A program made the position numbers and the translations under genes. DNA of 64,000 bases from Evansella clarkii (GTDB lineage: Bacteria > Bacillota > Bacilli > Bacillales > Salisediminibacteriaceae). The DNA is taken from assembly GCF_002019695.1 (NCBI RefSeq), contig NZ_KV917376.1, forward strand, positions 340,118-404,117, in the 5' to 3' direction. Under the pieces are notes generated by a model. That model was given only the letters and a program-made list of their open reading frames with translations. It searched no databases and was not told the origin of the DNA. Within the stretch, counting starts at the first letter, position 1; each line of letters starts with the position of its first letter. Shown here in pieces: positions 31,153 through 39,382 of this stretch.

Positions 31153-32679
31153 TTACTGGCGACGCAAAGAATAAAGCACCTTCGGCAGCTGTGCTGTAAT
31201 GTCTGTGGCTGTGACACTTAAAATATCATGTGTCTTTACCAGTTCATCAGCAGCTTTCCCATGAACGTACACCGCATTGCAGATCGCGTCTGCTGTGTTT
31301 TCGTGCTGAAGAAGAAACGCAAGAATAATACCAGTCAATACATCTCCCGAACCGCCTTTAGCCAGAGAAGGATTCCCCGTTGTGTTGACCCACTGCTTCC
31401 CATCAGGGGCAGACACAATTGTATGCGCTCCTTTAAGAACCACATACACCCCGAACTCCTGGGCAAAACTCCTTGATAGTTCGAAACGGCGTTTTTCCCC
31501 TTCACTGGCAGGTATCCCGGTGAGCCTGGCCATTTCTCCGGGATGGGGCGTTATTACCACCGGGCCTTTTCTCTCAACCTTTTTCCATTCTTCTAATTCC
31601 CGGAAAAAATGAAATAACCCGTCCGCATCAATTACCACAGGCCCTTCAAAGCCTTTCAATAAAGAAAGAATCGAATGTTTATGCCTTCTGCCGAGGCCTG
31701 GCCCGATTGCCGCCCCGGCATAATCATAGCGGGAAAATTCGTCTGGGAAATTAAAAGGTTTTATTTCTCCTGTCTCACATTTTAAAGGATGAAAAGTTGC
31801 TTCTGTTACTTTTTGCGATACAACTGGCAGTATCTCCTCCGGAACCGCAAGAGTAACTAGGCCTGCTCCTGAGCGAAGGCATGCTTCCCCGGAAAGTGCA
31901 GCAGCTCCTGTCATTTCACGCGCACCTCCGATTATAAGCGCCTTGCCTGAATTTCCTTTGTGGGCGTTCCTTCGCCTCACAGGAAGTGTACTGGCCACTT
32001 TTTCGGCATCTATTATTTCCCGTTTAACATTCACATAGGAAAACGCTTTTTCCGGGAGTCCGATATCAACCACATGCATCCTGCCGAAACTTGCCGCTTC
32101 AGGGTAAATGTATGCTGCCATTTTTGCCGCCTGAACGGAATAAGTTTCATCTGCCATAATAGTAAGGCTCGACTCCATTCCTTCCTGTGCAGGTGTTCCG
32201 CTTGGCAGGTCAACCGCGATTACCCTTTTGCCGGCAGCATTTACCGCTCTGATTATCTCCCTGTAAGGATCCCGCGGAGTTCCTGCCAGCCCTGTTCCCA
32301 GCATGGCGTCAATAATAACATCATAATTATTCAGGATTAGGCTGCTGCAGCCGGAATACGGCTCCCATCTGTACCCCGCATTTTCATATACTTGTTTATG
32401 AATTTTTGATGCACCCTTTATTTTCTCTTCCGGAGGAATTACAACTGCATCAGCGTGAAACTGAGCATCCTTTAAAATTCTGGAGATAACAAAACCATCT
32501 CCCCCGTTATTCCCGATTCCGATCAATACCAGTATCCGGCTTTTCCTGTTCATTGTCGGAACAAGCTGCCGGCAGAAAGCCTGCCCGGCACTTTCCATTA
32601 GCGTTTCTTCTTTCAGCCCGATTTCATCCATGGTATAGCGGTCGATTTGGCGCATTTCTTCGCCTGTCACCACGTACAT
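31153..32679 (-). CDS. nnr: Bifunctional NAD(P)HX epimerase / ADP-dependent dehydratase
   Basis: 508 residues: N-terminal YjeF_N epimerase (1-215; GIGNNGGDGFVISRIL, DAMLGTGLAGTPR, VDLPSGTPAQEG) and C-terminal ribokinase-like NAD(P)HX dehydratase (225-505; VIDADGLF, VVITPHPGEMARL, NPSLAKGGSGDVLTGII). It repairs hydrated NADH and NADPH. The ATG at 32679 follows GGAGGGAAA. B. subtilis keeps this gene elsewhere, so its place between acpS and ydcC is specific to this lineage. Confidence 0.95.
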   Translation of the reverse strand: MYVVTGEEMRQIDRYTMDEIGLKEETLMESAGQAFCRQLVPTMNRKSRILVLIGIGNNGGDGFVISRILKDAQFHADAVVIPPEEKIKGASKIHKQVYENAGYRWEPYSGCSSLILNNYDVIIDAMLGTGLAGTPRDPYREIIRAVNAAGKRVIAVDLPSGTPAQEGMESSLTIMADETYSVQAAKMAAYIYPEAASFGRMHVVDIGLPEKAFSYVNVKREIIDAEKVASTLPVRRRNAHKGNSGKALIIGGAREMTGAAALSGEACLRSGAGLVTLAVPEEILPVVSQKVTEATFHPLKCETGEIKPFNFPDEFSRYDYAGAAIGPGLGRRHKHSILSLLKGFEGPVVIDADGLFHFFRELEEWKKVERKGPVVITPHPGEMARLTGIPASEGEKRRFELSRSFAQEFGVYVVLKGAHTIVSAPDGKQWVNTTGNPSLAKGGSGDVLTGIILAFLLQHENTADAICNAVYVHGKAADELVKTHDILSVTATDITAQLPKVLYSLRRQ

Positions 32680-32766
32680 ATAAGTTTCCCTCCTATCCGC
32701 ATTACACTATATGAGACATGCAGGCACATTATGCAGACCAGCATGACAAGCAGAAATAAAACTATT

Positions 32767-33126
32767 TTACAGAGTTTCTATTATTACTTGCGCTGCCGCG
32801 AATGTGGCCGTATGTGTGATGGATATATGCGCTTTTTCACTTCCGGCTGACTTTGTATGTATTACTGGTTTACCGTTTTTATCATTTAATATTCTTATAT
32901 CCTGAAAGGAAAGCTCACGACCAATACCCGTGCCGGTCGCTTTAGCGTAAGCTTCTTTTCCGGAAAACCTTCCTGCAAGATACTCCAGCTTTCTTTTTTC
33001 AGGAAGACTGTCAAAAATCCTGAATTCCTCTTCTGTGAGAATTCTTTTTGCAAAAGCAGGCTTCCTGCTGTAAAGCGCTTTTATCCTGGAAATTTCCACA
33101 ATATCCAAACCTGTGCCAATTATCAT
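32767..33126 (-). CDS. acpS: Holo-[acyl-carrier-protein] synthase
   Basis: 119 residues. MIIGTGLDIVEISRI contains the metal-binding Asp, and FSGKEAYAKATGTG carries the conserved WxxKEA-type element. It transfers 4'-phosphopantetheine from CoA to acyl carrier protein. It is divergent from the rhomboid gene and upstream of nnr. Confidence 0.96.
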   Translation of the reverse strand: MIIGTGLDIVEISRIKALYSRKPAFAKRILTEEEFRIFDSLPEKRKLEYLAGRFSGKEAYAKATGTGIGRELSFQDIRILNDKNGKPVIHTKSAGSEKAHISITHTATFAAAQVIIETL

Positions 33127-33298
33127 ATCAGTTACCTCCCCACTCTTAGCTTCTGATATTGTATCATTCAGAGAGTTCCGCTGCTTCTTTCCTCGCAGTA
33201 TTTGAGATTAGAATGGTAAATTAATCATATGTTAAAATATAATAGACTTTTACCCGGCAGAGTTATATGCCTGCTCTGTTTAAAAAGGAGACCAGAAA

Positions 33299-34048
33299 AT
33301 GTTTATACGTACGGAAAGTTTCGGTGAATTTGTACGAACTTATAAGGTGATTACAGGCCTTGTAACAATTCATATAATATTACATTTATGGGTATCTTTA
33401 TTCCCTGCGCTTGGGGGGCAGGAAATCAGGCTGCTCGGGATGGGGAGCAATCTTCATATAGCAATGGGAGAATACTGGCGGCTTATTACCCCGATCTTCC
33501 TCCACGCAGGGCTGATGCATATGCTGTTTAACTCTTTTTCACTCGTCCTGTTTGGTCCGGCACTGGAGCAGATGCTTGGCCCGGTGAGATTTATTATCGC
33601 TTATCTTGCAACTGGCATCCTTGCTAATGTCGCTACTTTCTTCTTCGGTTCCCCAATGATGATCCATGTAGGGGCATCAGGGGCAATCTTCGGTTTGTTC
33701 GGCATTTATTTGTACATGGTCCTTATGCGGAAAGACCTGATTGACCAGGGAAGCTCCCAGGTAATAACAACGATTTTGATCATCGCTGTAATTATGACAT
33801 TCGTTAATCCCCGGGTTAACATTCTGGCCCATCTGTTCGGTCTGATTGCAGGGGCTGGTCTTGGTCCGCTGATTCTGTACGGAGTATCCCGTTACGGACG
33901 ATATCGCAGGCCCAGCAGTCCGGATGGGCTGGCATTTGACCCGAACCGCTGGCAGAAAAAAGCTCGTAATAAGCAGCGTCTGAAAACAGTCTCTTTATTA
34001 GTAGGTGCAATACTCGTAATCCTGTTTTTCGCCCAGTATTTTATGTAG
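33299..34048 (+). CDS. Rhomboid family intramembrane serine protease
   Basis: 249 residues with about six membrane segments. Catalytic Ser in HVGASGAIFGLFG (about residue 127) and catalytic His in NILAHLFGLIAGAGLG (about 178). HAGLMHMLFNSFSLVLFG is the conserved loop and TM2. B. subtilis YdcA at the same place is the likely orthologue; its substrate is unknown. A basic cytoplasmic tail follows before the last membrane segment. AAAAAGGAG lies upstream of the ATG. Confidence 0.93.
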   Translation: MFIRTESFGEFVRTYKVITGLVTIHIILHLWVSLFPALGGQEIRLLGMGSNLHIAMGEYWRLITPIFLHAGLMHMLFNSFSLVLFGPALEQMLGPVRFIIAYLATGILANVATFFFGSPMMIHVGASGAIFGLFGIYLYMVLMRKDLIDQGSSQVITTILIIAVIMTFVNPRVNILAHLFGLIAGAGLGPLILYGVSRYGRYRRPSSPDGLAFDPNRWQKKARNKQRLKTVSLLVGAILVILFFAQYFM

Positions 34049-34126
34049 GATGTGCTAAATTTTGCTGTTGATTTTCGTTAAAAGACACTCGCTTTCCACG
34101 GGCATTGTGGGATGCATAACTCTCCC

Positions 34127-34910
34127 TCTGCAATTCCTGACTCAACTGCTTCCATACGTTGAGTCGTGGCGTTCAGCCGATTCAATTCCTGAATCACCCA
34201 CTTTTGTACGTTGAGGGGCACCGGACAGACGATTCAATTCCTGAATCAGCCGCTTTCATACGTTGAGGGGCGCCCTACAGACGATTCAATTCCTGAATCA
34301 CCCACTTTCGTACGTTGAGGGGCACCGGACAGACGATTCAATTCCTGAATCAGCCGCTTTCATACGTTGAGGGGCGTCGTCCAGGCGATTCAATTCCTGA
34401 ATCAGCCGCTTTCGTACGTTGAGGGGTGCCGTACAGGCGATTCAATTCCTGAATCAGCCGCTTTCATACGTTGAGGGGTGCCGTACAGACGATTCAATTC
34501 CTGAATCAGCCGCTTTCGTACGTTGAGGGGCGTCGTCCAGGCGATTCAATTCCTGAATCAGCCGCTTTCGTACGTTGAGGGGTGCCGTACAGGCGATTCA
34601 ATTCCTGAATCAGCCGCTTTCATACGTTGAGGGGTGCCGTACAGACGATTCAATTCCTGAATCAGCCGCTTTCGTACGTTGAGGGGCGTCGTCCAGGCGA
34701 TTCAATTCCTGAATCAGCCGCTTTCGTACGTTGAGGGGTGCCGTACAGGCGATTCAATTCCTGAATCAGCCGCTTTCATACGTTGAGGGGTGCCGTACAG
34801 ACGATTCAATTCCTGAATCAGCCGCTTTCGTACGTTGAGGGGTGCCGTACAGGCGATTCAATTCCTGAATCAGCCGCTTTCATACGTTGAGGGGTGCCGT
34901 ACAGACGATT
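34127..34910. repeat. 52-bp tandem array C1 (15 units) with a 156-bp higher-order period
   Basis: GATTCAATTCCTGAATCAGC recurs at 34179, 34231, 34283 and so on to 34855, always 52 bp apart; the first unit at 34127 is degenerate. Each unit has the palindrome GATTCA-N5-TGAATC, then CTTTC(G/A)TACGTTGAGGGG and a variable end. From 34335 three end types (GCGTCGTCCAGGC, GTGCCGTACAGGC, GTGCCGTACAGAC) repeat in fixed order, giving a 156-bp unit copied three times with almost no change. It lies between the convergent rhomboid and ABC-ATPase genes. Confidence 0.95.
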
Positions 34911-34982
34911 GTTCAGCACATAAACAGGATATTAATAACGGCACGGTGCGTTTTCGCACTGTGCCGTTTCTTAGCTTATATA

Positions 34983-36044
34983 TTAATTTTCCACTAAAGC
35001 CACTAATTCAGGTTTAATATCAAAGGAAACAATAGACCCTACTTCCACGTCCTGTTCAACAGGTGCGTAAATGAGCATCGGCTCCTTCGAGAGATTTGGT
35101 TCGTTATGAAGGCGGACGTACAGCTCCTGATATTCCCCGCCGTATGTGACCCGTTCTACCTGGCCGCAATATGCGCCGCCGTCGGTTAACCGGCATCCTT
35201 CAGGCCTGATGGAAATTTGCACGTTTTCAAGGCGCTCCTGCCATTTGTTAGGTAATGTCACTTTTCCTATATGTGTATGAATGTGCTGCAGATCATCATC
35301 CATCGTTCCTGCGAGCAGATTGGTTTTTCCAACGAACTCTGCAACGAAGCAGTTTTTCGGGCAGCGGTACATTTCTTTAGGAGCATCTATCTGCTGGATT
35401 ACCCCGTCTTTCATAACTACAACCCTGTCAGAAACAGCAAACGCGTCCTTCTGGTCATGGGTAACCATAATTGCCGTCGTATTAGCTTTCCTTAAGATAT
35501 TCGTAACATCAAAACGCATTTTTTCTCTTAAACCTGCATCCAGGTTACTGAACGGCTCATCCATCAGCACTACGTGGGGTTTAGGAGCAAGCGCCCTCGC
35601 TAACGCCACACGCTGCTGCTGTCCGCCGGATAACTGAGTTGGATAACGGTTGCCGTAATCTTCCAGACCCACAAGTTCCAGAACCTCAAGCGCTCTTCGT
35701 TTTTTCTCCCGGGTACTCCACCTGTTCAGTCCAAACATAACGTTTTTAAGAATTGTCATATGCGGGAAAAGGGCGTAGTCCTGAAAAACCATGCCAATAC
35801 CCCTTTTTTCTGGTGGCAGAGACTGAGTTCTGCTGAATATTTCTTTGCCATCAATAGTGATGCGACCTTCACTTGGATGCTCGAAGCCTGCAACCATTCT
35901 TAAGGTAGTAGTTTTACCACAGCCGCTCGGTCCCAGTAACGTAATAATTTCTCCTTGCTCAATATCTAAATTAAGCGAGCTGACCGATGGCACATTGCTT
36001 CCTGCAAAGTATTTAGTTAAGTTACTTAATTGGATGAAACTCAT
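34983..36044 (-). CDS. Iron(III)-type ABC transporter ATP-binding protein (FbpC-like)
   Basis: 353 residues. Walker A GPSGCGKTT, signature LSGGQQQRVALARA, Walker B VVLMDEPFSNLD, H loop MVTHDQKD, then a C-terminal TOBE-like domain (from about 235). It belongs to the spermidine/iron/sulfate (CysA/PotA/FbpC) group. No permease or binding protein is nearby, so its partners are elsewhere. The Fur-box-like site upstream supports iron transport. Confidence 0.85.
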   Translation of the reverse strand: MSFIQLSNLTKYFAGSNVPSVSSLNLDIEQGEIITLLGPSGCGKTTTLRMVAGFEHPSEGRITIDGKEIFSRTQSLPPEKRGIGMVFQDYALFPHMTILKNVMFGLNRWSTREKKRRALEVLELVGLEDYGNRYPTQLSGGQQQRVALARALAPKPHVVLMDEPFSNLDAGLREKMRFDVTNILRKANTTAIMVTHDQKDAFAVSDRVVVMKDGVIQQIDAPKEMYRCPKNCFVAEFVGKTNLLAGTMDDDLQHIHTHIGKVTLPNKWQERLENVQISIRPEGCRLTDGGAYCGQVERVTYGGEYQELYVRLHNEPNLSKEPMLIYAPVEQDVEVGSIVSFDIKPELVALVEN

Positions 36045-36145
36045 GTCACTTACCTCCCAGTCCTTCCCGATGATAATTCACTGTTCAGAGGAAATCCGTT
36101 TTCCATTTATTATAATTCTTACTTTAGAATAATTAAAAATTAGTT

Positions 36146-36164
36146 GAGAATGATTTTCATTACT
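36146..36164 (-). promoter_or_regulatory. Fur box
   Basis: GAGAATGATTTTCATTACT agrees with the 19-bp Fur consensus GATAATGATTATCATTATC at 15 positions. It lies about 100 bp upstream of the ABC-ATPase start; a TATAAT sits between it and the gene on the minus strand. Confidence 0.8.
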
Positions 36165-36460
36165 AAGAAAAGTATATCATATGCTATTTTTTACCGTCAA
36201 TGGAGTTCACTATCTTGCCATATGTATTATTTTTTCTTTTAAACTCTTCCGTTCATACAGCCCTCAGTTTCCTATATATATATTCCGCCGCTCTTTTCTT
36301 TTCCTGGATAGGTTAACAACATAGCCATAGTGTAAATGTAATTTTTTAACAGTATTCACGAATTTTTCACAAAATGAAACGATTCATTTCCCTTGCTTAA
36401 CTTATTATTAGGTCATGGGGGAATTCAAATACATGTTTATGAAGAAAGGGGAGGCAAGGT
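36165..36460. other. Upstream region of the cytochrome oxidase genes
   Basis: AT-rich. Near 36357-36380 it has TTCACGAATTTTTCACAAAA, which only half resembles a Rex operator. No gene is visible. Confidence 0.3.
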
Positions 36461-36613
36461 ATGAGCGAAATGAACAAGCAAAAATCAAAATCCCACACTT
36501 CGGGGGAAAATCATACATCGCTGAAAACAACTCTGATATTCACCATGACGCTGGGTGTATTGATTTTACTGTCGTGGTTTGCTGTGTTCTTTTTATTTTT
36601 AGAACGTTCTTAA
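36461..36613 (+). CDS. Cytochrome c oxidase subunit IIa (ba3 type)
   Basis: 50-residue protein from the ATG at 36461, preceded by GGGGAGG. A polar N terminus is followed by one membrane helix whose end, LILLSWFAVFFLFLERS, is the signature of CoxIIa, the small subunit of ba3 oxidases. It supplies the membrane helix that subunit II of this oxidase type lacks. It is 19 bp upstream of subunit II. Confidence 0.85.
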   Translation: MSEMNKQKSKSHTSGENHTSLKTTLIFTMTLGVLILLSWFAVFFLFLERS

Positions 36614-36632
36614 ACTTTTTGGGGGGATTATT

Positions 36633-37106
36633 ATGCACATTCATAAGTATGAAAAAATCTGGCTTATTTTTGGGGTAGGCTCTCTTGTACTGTTTTTGGG
36701 AGTCATTGGGGTTGCTGCCTTTGCTTTCGGCCACCAGCCGCCAAGCCACATGGCTACTGTAGACGCTGAGAACCTCGACCAGGATCCTGTGTTCTCCGAG
36801 CCTGGACTCACTAAAATTGATGAATCAACATACAGAGCTACACTCGTAGCCCAGGCGTTTGGCTACAATCCAAATCGTATTGAGGTGCCTGAAGGGTCAA
36901 CTGTCCTTTTTGAAGTAACAAGCGCAGATGTAGTTCACAGTTTCACTATACCTGGCACCAATGTGAATTTCATGGTGACGCCCGGCCACGTCAATATGGC
37001 TGAGCACACTTTCAATGAGCCTGGCGAGTACCTCGTTCTTTGTAATGAATATTGCGGTACCGGCCATCACTATATGTCAATGACGATTGAGGTGGTTCCA
37101 CGATGA
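36633..37106 (+). CDS. cbaB: Cytochrome ba3 oxidase subunit II (CuA subunit)
   Basis: 157 residues: one N-terminal membrane anchor and a cupredoxin domain. The binuclear CuA site is complete: VVHSF histidine and CNEYCGTGHHYM (C-x3-C-x3-H-x2-M). It accepts electrons from cytochrome c outside the membrane. It overlaps subunit I by four bases (ATGA). Confidence 0.93.
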   Translation: MHIHKYEKIWLIFGVGSLVLFLGVIGVAAFAFGHQPPSHMATVDAENLDQDPVFSEPGLTKIDESTYRATLVAQAFGYNPNRIEVPEGSTVLFEVTSADVVHSFTIPGTNVNFMVTPGHVNMAEHTFNEPGEYLVLCNEYCGTGHHYMSMTIEVVPR

Positions 37107-38800
37107 ATATTACAAATTTAGCGGTTGATATTACTCAGCAAGTAAAACCAGGTGTAGATCCGAAAGATAAAAAATTAACTATTTACCATATGTCAGTAGC
37201 CTTCGTTGCCTTCATTATCGGAGTATTCGGGGGATTGCTTCAGGGACTTGCAAGGGGTGGACTGATTCCTCTGCCAAGCTGGCTCGGCTATTATCAAATT
37301 TTAACTGCTCACGGAGTACTGCTTGCACTCGTATTTACTACTTATTTTATATTCGGTTTCTTCTTTGCAGGGATCAGTTATACACACGGCCCGTTATCCA
37401 AAGGTCTAAGAAAGCTTGGCTGGACCGGCTTTACTGTAATGTCCATTGGCGCAGTCCTGGCCACTATTATGATTTTAATGAACGAAGCCTCGGTTTTATA
37501 TACTTTTTACGCACCGCTGGCTGCTCACTGGCTGTTTTATATTGGTTTAACATTATTTGTAGTAGGTACGTGGATTTCAAGCGGCGCTATCCTGACTCAC
37601 TTTTACCGCTGGAAAAAAGAGAACCCTGGAGAAAGATCTCCTTTATTCAGCTTTATGGCAACTGCCACTCTCCTGCTCTGGATCGTGTCCAGCCTCGGGG
37701 CAGCTGTTTCTATTCTGTTCCTGATACTGCCTTGGGCCCTTGGCCTGACTGACAGTGTAAACGTCTTGCTTACACGTACGTTATTCTGGTACTTTGGCCA
37801 TCCGCTCGTATACTTCTGGATCATGCCTACGTATATGGTATGGTACTTAGTTGTACCAAAGCTGATAGGCGGAAGATTGTTCAGCAGTTCTCTTGCAAAG
37901 CTTGCTTTTGTCCTGTTCCTGCTGTTCTCCACCCCTGTCGGTTTCCACCACATGCTCATGGAGTCCGGGGTTACGGAATTCTGGAAGTTTCTGCAGACAG
38001 TCTTAACTTTTGCGGTTGTAATTCCATCTTTATTAACCGCGTTCTCGATTTTCGCAACCTTCGAGCAGACTGGCAGAGAACAAGGAGGCAAAGGTTTATT
38101 CAGCTGGCTTAAGAAGCTTCCTTGGGGAGACGTAAGGTTTTTCGCACCGTTTATGGGGATGATGTTCTTTATTCCTGCCGGGATCGGCGGTTTAATTAAC
38201 GCCAGTTTCAGCTTAAACGCAGTGGTGCATAATACACTTTGGGTGGTAGGGCATTTCCATTTAACAGTTGGAACTACAGTAATTCTCACTTTCTTCGGGA
38301 TGGCTTACTGGCTTCTGCCTATGCTTACCGGACGCCGCTTTACAAAGCATGCAAACCGGTGCGGAATAGTGCAGACCTGGCTTTGGTCAATTGGAATGTT
38401 CCTTATGTCCGGAGCGATGCATATTCTCGGTTTATTCGGGGCTCCCCGTCGTACTGCCTATGCAACATATCAGGATGCTCCACAGGCAGTCGCCTGGTTT
38501 GAAGGGATATTCGCCAGCCATATTACAGTGGCAGTCGGAGGAGTAATACTGACTGCGGCAGGAGTACTGATGTTCTATAATTTCATTTATCTGACTTTGT
38601 TAGCGCCTAAGGGAGAAACAGAGTTTCCAATGACTCCTGATCCGCATGATATGAAGGACAGCCCTAAGTTCCTGGAAAACTGGAAATTGTGGCTGCTTAT
38701 CACAGCTCTGTTAATTGTGTTTGCTTACACAATTCCGATTTACGATATGATTGTGAACTCACCTCCTGGCTCACCCCTTTTTAACAACTTAATTAAATAA
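37103..38800 (+). CDS. cbaA: Cytochrome ba3 oxidase subunit I
   Basis: 565 residues with about 13 membrane segments. Haem ligand HG in YYQILTAHGVLLALVF, CuB histidines in FWYFGHPLVYFWIMPTYMVWY and GFHHMLMESG, and WVVGHFHLTVGTTV with the high-spin haem and remaining ligands. This is B-type (ba3) haem-copper oxidase, which reduces oxygen and pumps protons through the K channel only. High-affinity B-type oxidases suit low oxygen or high pH. Confidence 0.94.
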   Translation: MNITNLAVDITQQVKPGVDPKDKKLTIYHMSVAFVAFIIGVFGGLLQGLARGGLIPLPSWLGYYQILTAHGVLLALVFTTYFIFGFFFAGISYTHGPLSKGLRKLGWTGFTVMSIGAVLATIMILMNEASVLYTFYAPLAAHWLFYIGLTLFVVGTWISSGAILTHFYRWKKENPGERSPLFSFMATATLLLWIVSSLGAAVSILFLILPWALGLTDSVNVLLTRTLFWYFGHPLVYFWIMPTYMVWYLVVPKLIGGRLFSSSLAKLAFVLFLLFSTPVGFHHMLMESGVTEFWKFLQTVLTFAVVIPSLLTAFSIFATFEQTGREQGGKGLFSWLKKLPWGDVRFFAPFMGMMFFIPAGIGGLINASFSLNAVVHNTLWVVGHFHLTVGTTVILTFFGMAYWLLPMLTGRRFTKHANRCGIVQTWLWSIGMFLMSGAMHILGLFGAPRRTAYATYQDAPQAVAWFEGIFASHITVAVGGVILTAAGVLMFYNFIYLTLLAPKGETEFPMTPDPHDMKDSPKFLENWKLWLLITALLIVFAYTIPIYDMIVNSPPGSPLFNNLIK

Positions 38801-38815
38801 ATTATCTCAAGTTGA

Positions 38816-38845
38816 AAGCGGGCAGAAAATGCCCGCTTTTTTGTT
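38816..38845 (+). terminator. Terminator of the ba3 oxidase operon
   Basis: AAGCGGGC and GCCCGCTT arms around a short loop, followed by a T-rich tract. Confidence 0.9.
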
Positions 38846-38862
38846 TTGCCTGAAGGGTAATA

Positions 38863-39021
38863 TAAAGTGAACCTTCAATCAGTGGGGGTTTTACTCATCC
38901 CCCACAGATTGTTAGTTGAACCAATCGGGATGTAAACGTCCGTTATCTCCCGCCATAAACATCATCGCTTCCACTCAGGTTTTGAGGCGGAAGTTTTATG
39001 GAGGGTTACATCGGGATAAAC
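38863..39021 (+). mobile_element. Miniature IS200/IS605-like element, copy B
   Basis: Starts ATAAAGTGAACC and ends ATCGGGATAAAC; about 85% identical to the inverse of 26023-26183. Hairpin 1: AATCAGTGGGGG / CCCCCACAGATT. Hairpin 2: CTTCCACTCA / TTGAGGCGGAAG. It is inserted between the oxidase terminator and the 21-bp array. No terminal inverted repeats, no open frame. Confidence 0.7.
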
Positions 39022-39037
39022 AGTAAGGGCATGCAGC

Positions 39038-39215
39038 TTCGAGAATTGAACACCTGATTTCGCGAATTGAACCTGTCTTTTCGAGAATTAACCTAGCGTT
39101 TTCGAGAATTGGCGGTCGCTTCTATAATTGTGCATCCGATTTCGAGAATGGGACCTGCCTTTTCGAGAATTAAGCAGTTGATTTCGAGAATGACCCTGCC
39201 TTTTCAAAAATTAAT
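39038..39215. repeat. 21-bp tandem array B2 (about 9 units)
   Basis: TTCGAGAATT-type units begin at 39038, 39059, 39080, 39101, about 39120, 39141, 39162, 39183 and 39204, 21 bp apart except for one short unit. The consensus is TTTTCGAGAATTGAACCTGC. It lies between the ba3 oxidase operon and mgtE, both on the plus strand. Related in form to the array at 60278-60405. Confidence 0.85.
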
Positions 39216-39382
39216 TCCGGAAAATACAGGTACATCTGGTCAGAATAGAACAAAACTAAAAAAATTACATTTTTTCTTAACCTTTTTACATTCCGGGTGA
39301 TAACATAGAATAGGATTATTGAAGCAAAAGAGAAATATTTGTCAGTTAACAGCAAGACTATGCGATGAAAGAGGTGCGAAAA

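Noticed and set aside
36357-36380. Rex operator before the ba3 oxidase
   Set aside because: Only one half-site (TTCACAA) is good; the other arm does not pair as TTGTGAA.
37603-38289. 228-codon open frame antisense to the oxidase subunit I gene
   Set aside because: Shadow of a GC-rich membrane-protein gene in the opposite frame; no recognisable domain.
39216-39382. Magnesium riboswitch in front of mgtE
   Set aside because: Only about 165 AT-rich bases remain after the array, and I see none of the paired helices expected of an M-box or ykoK leader.
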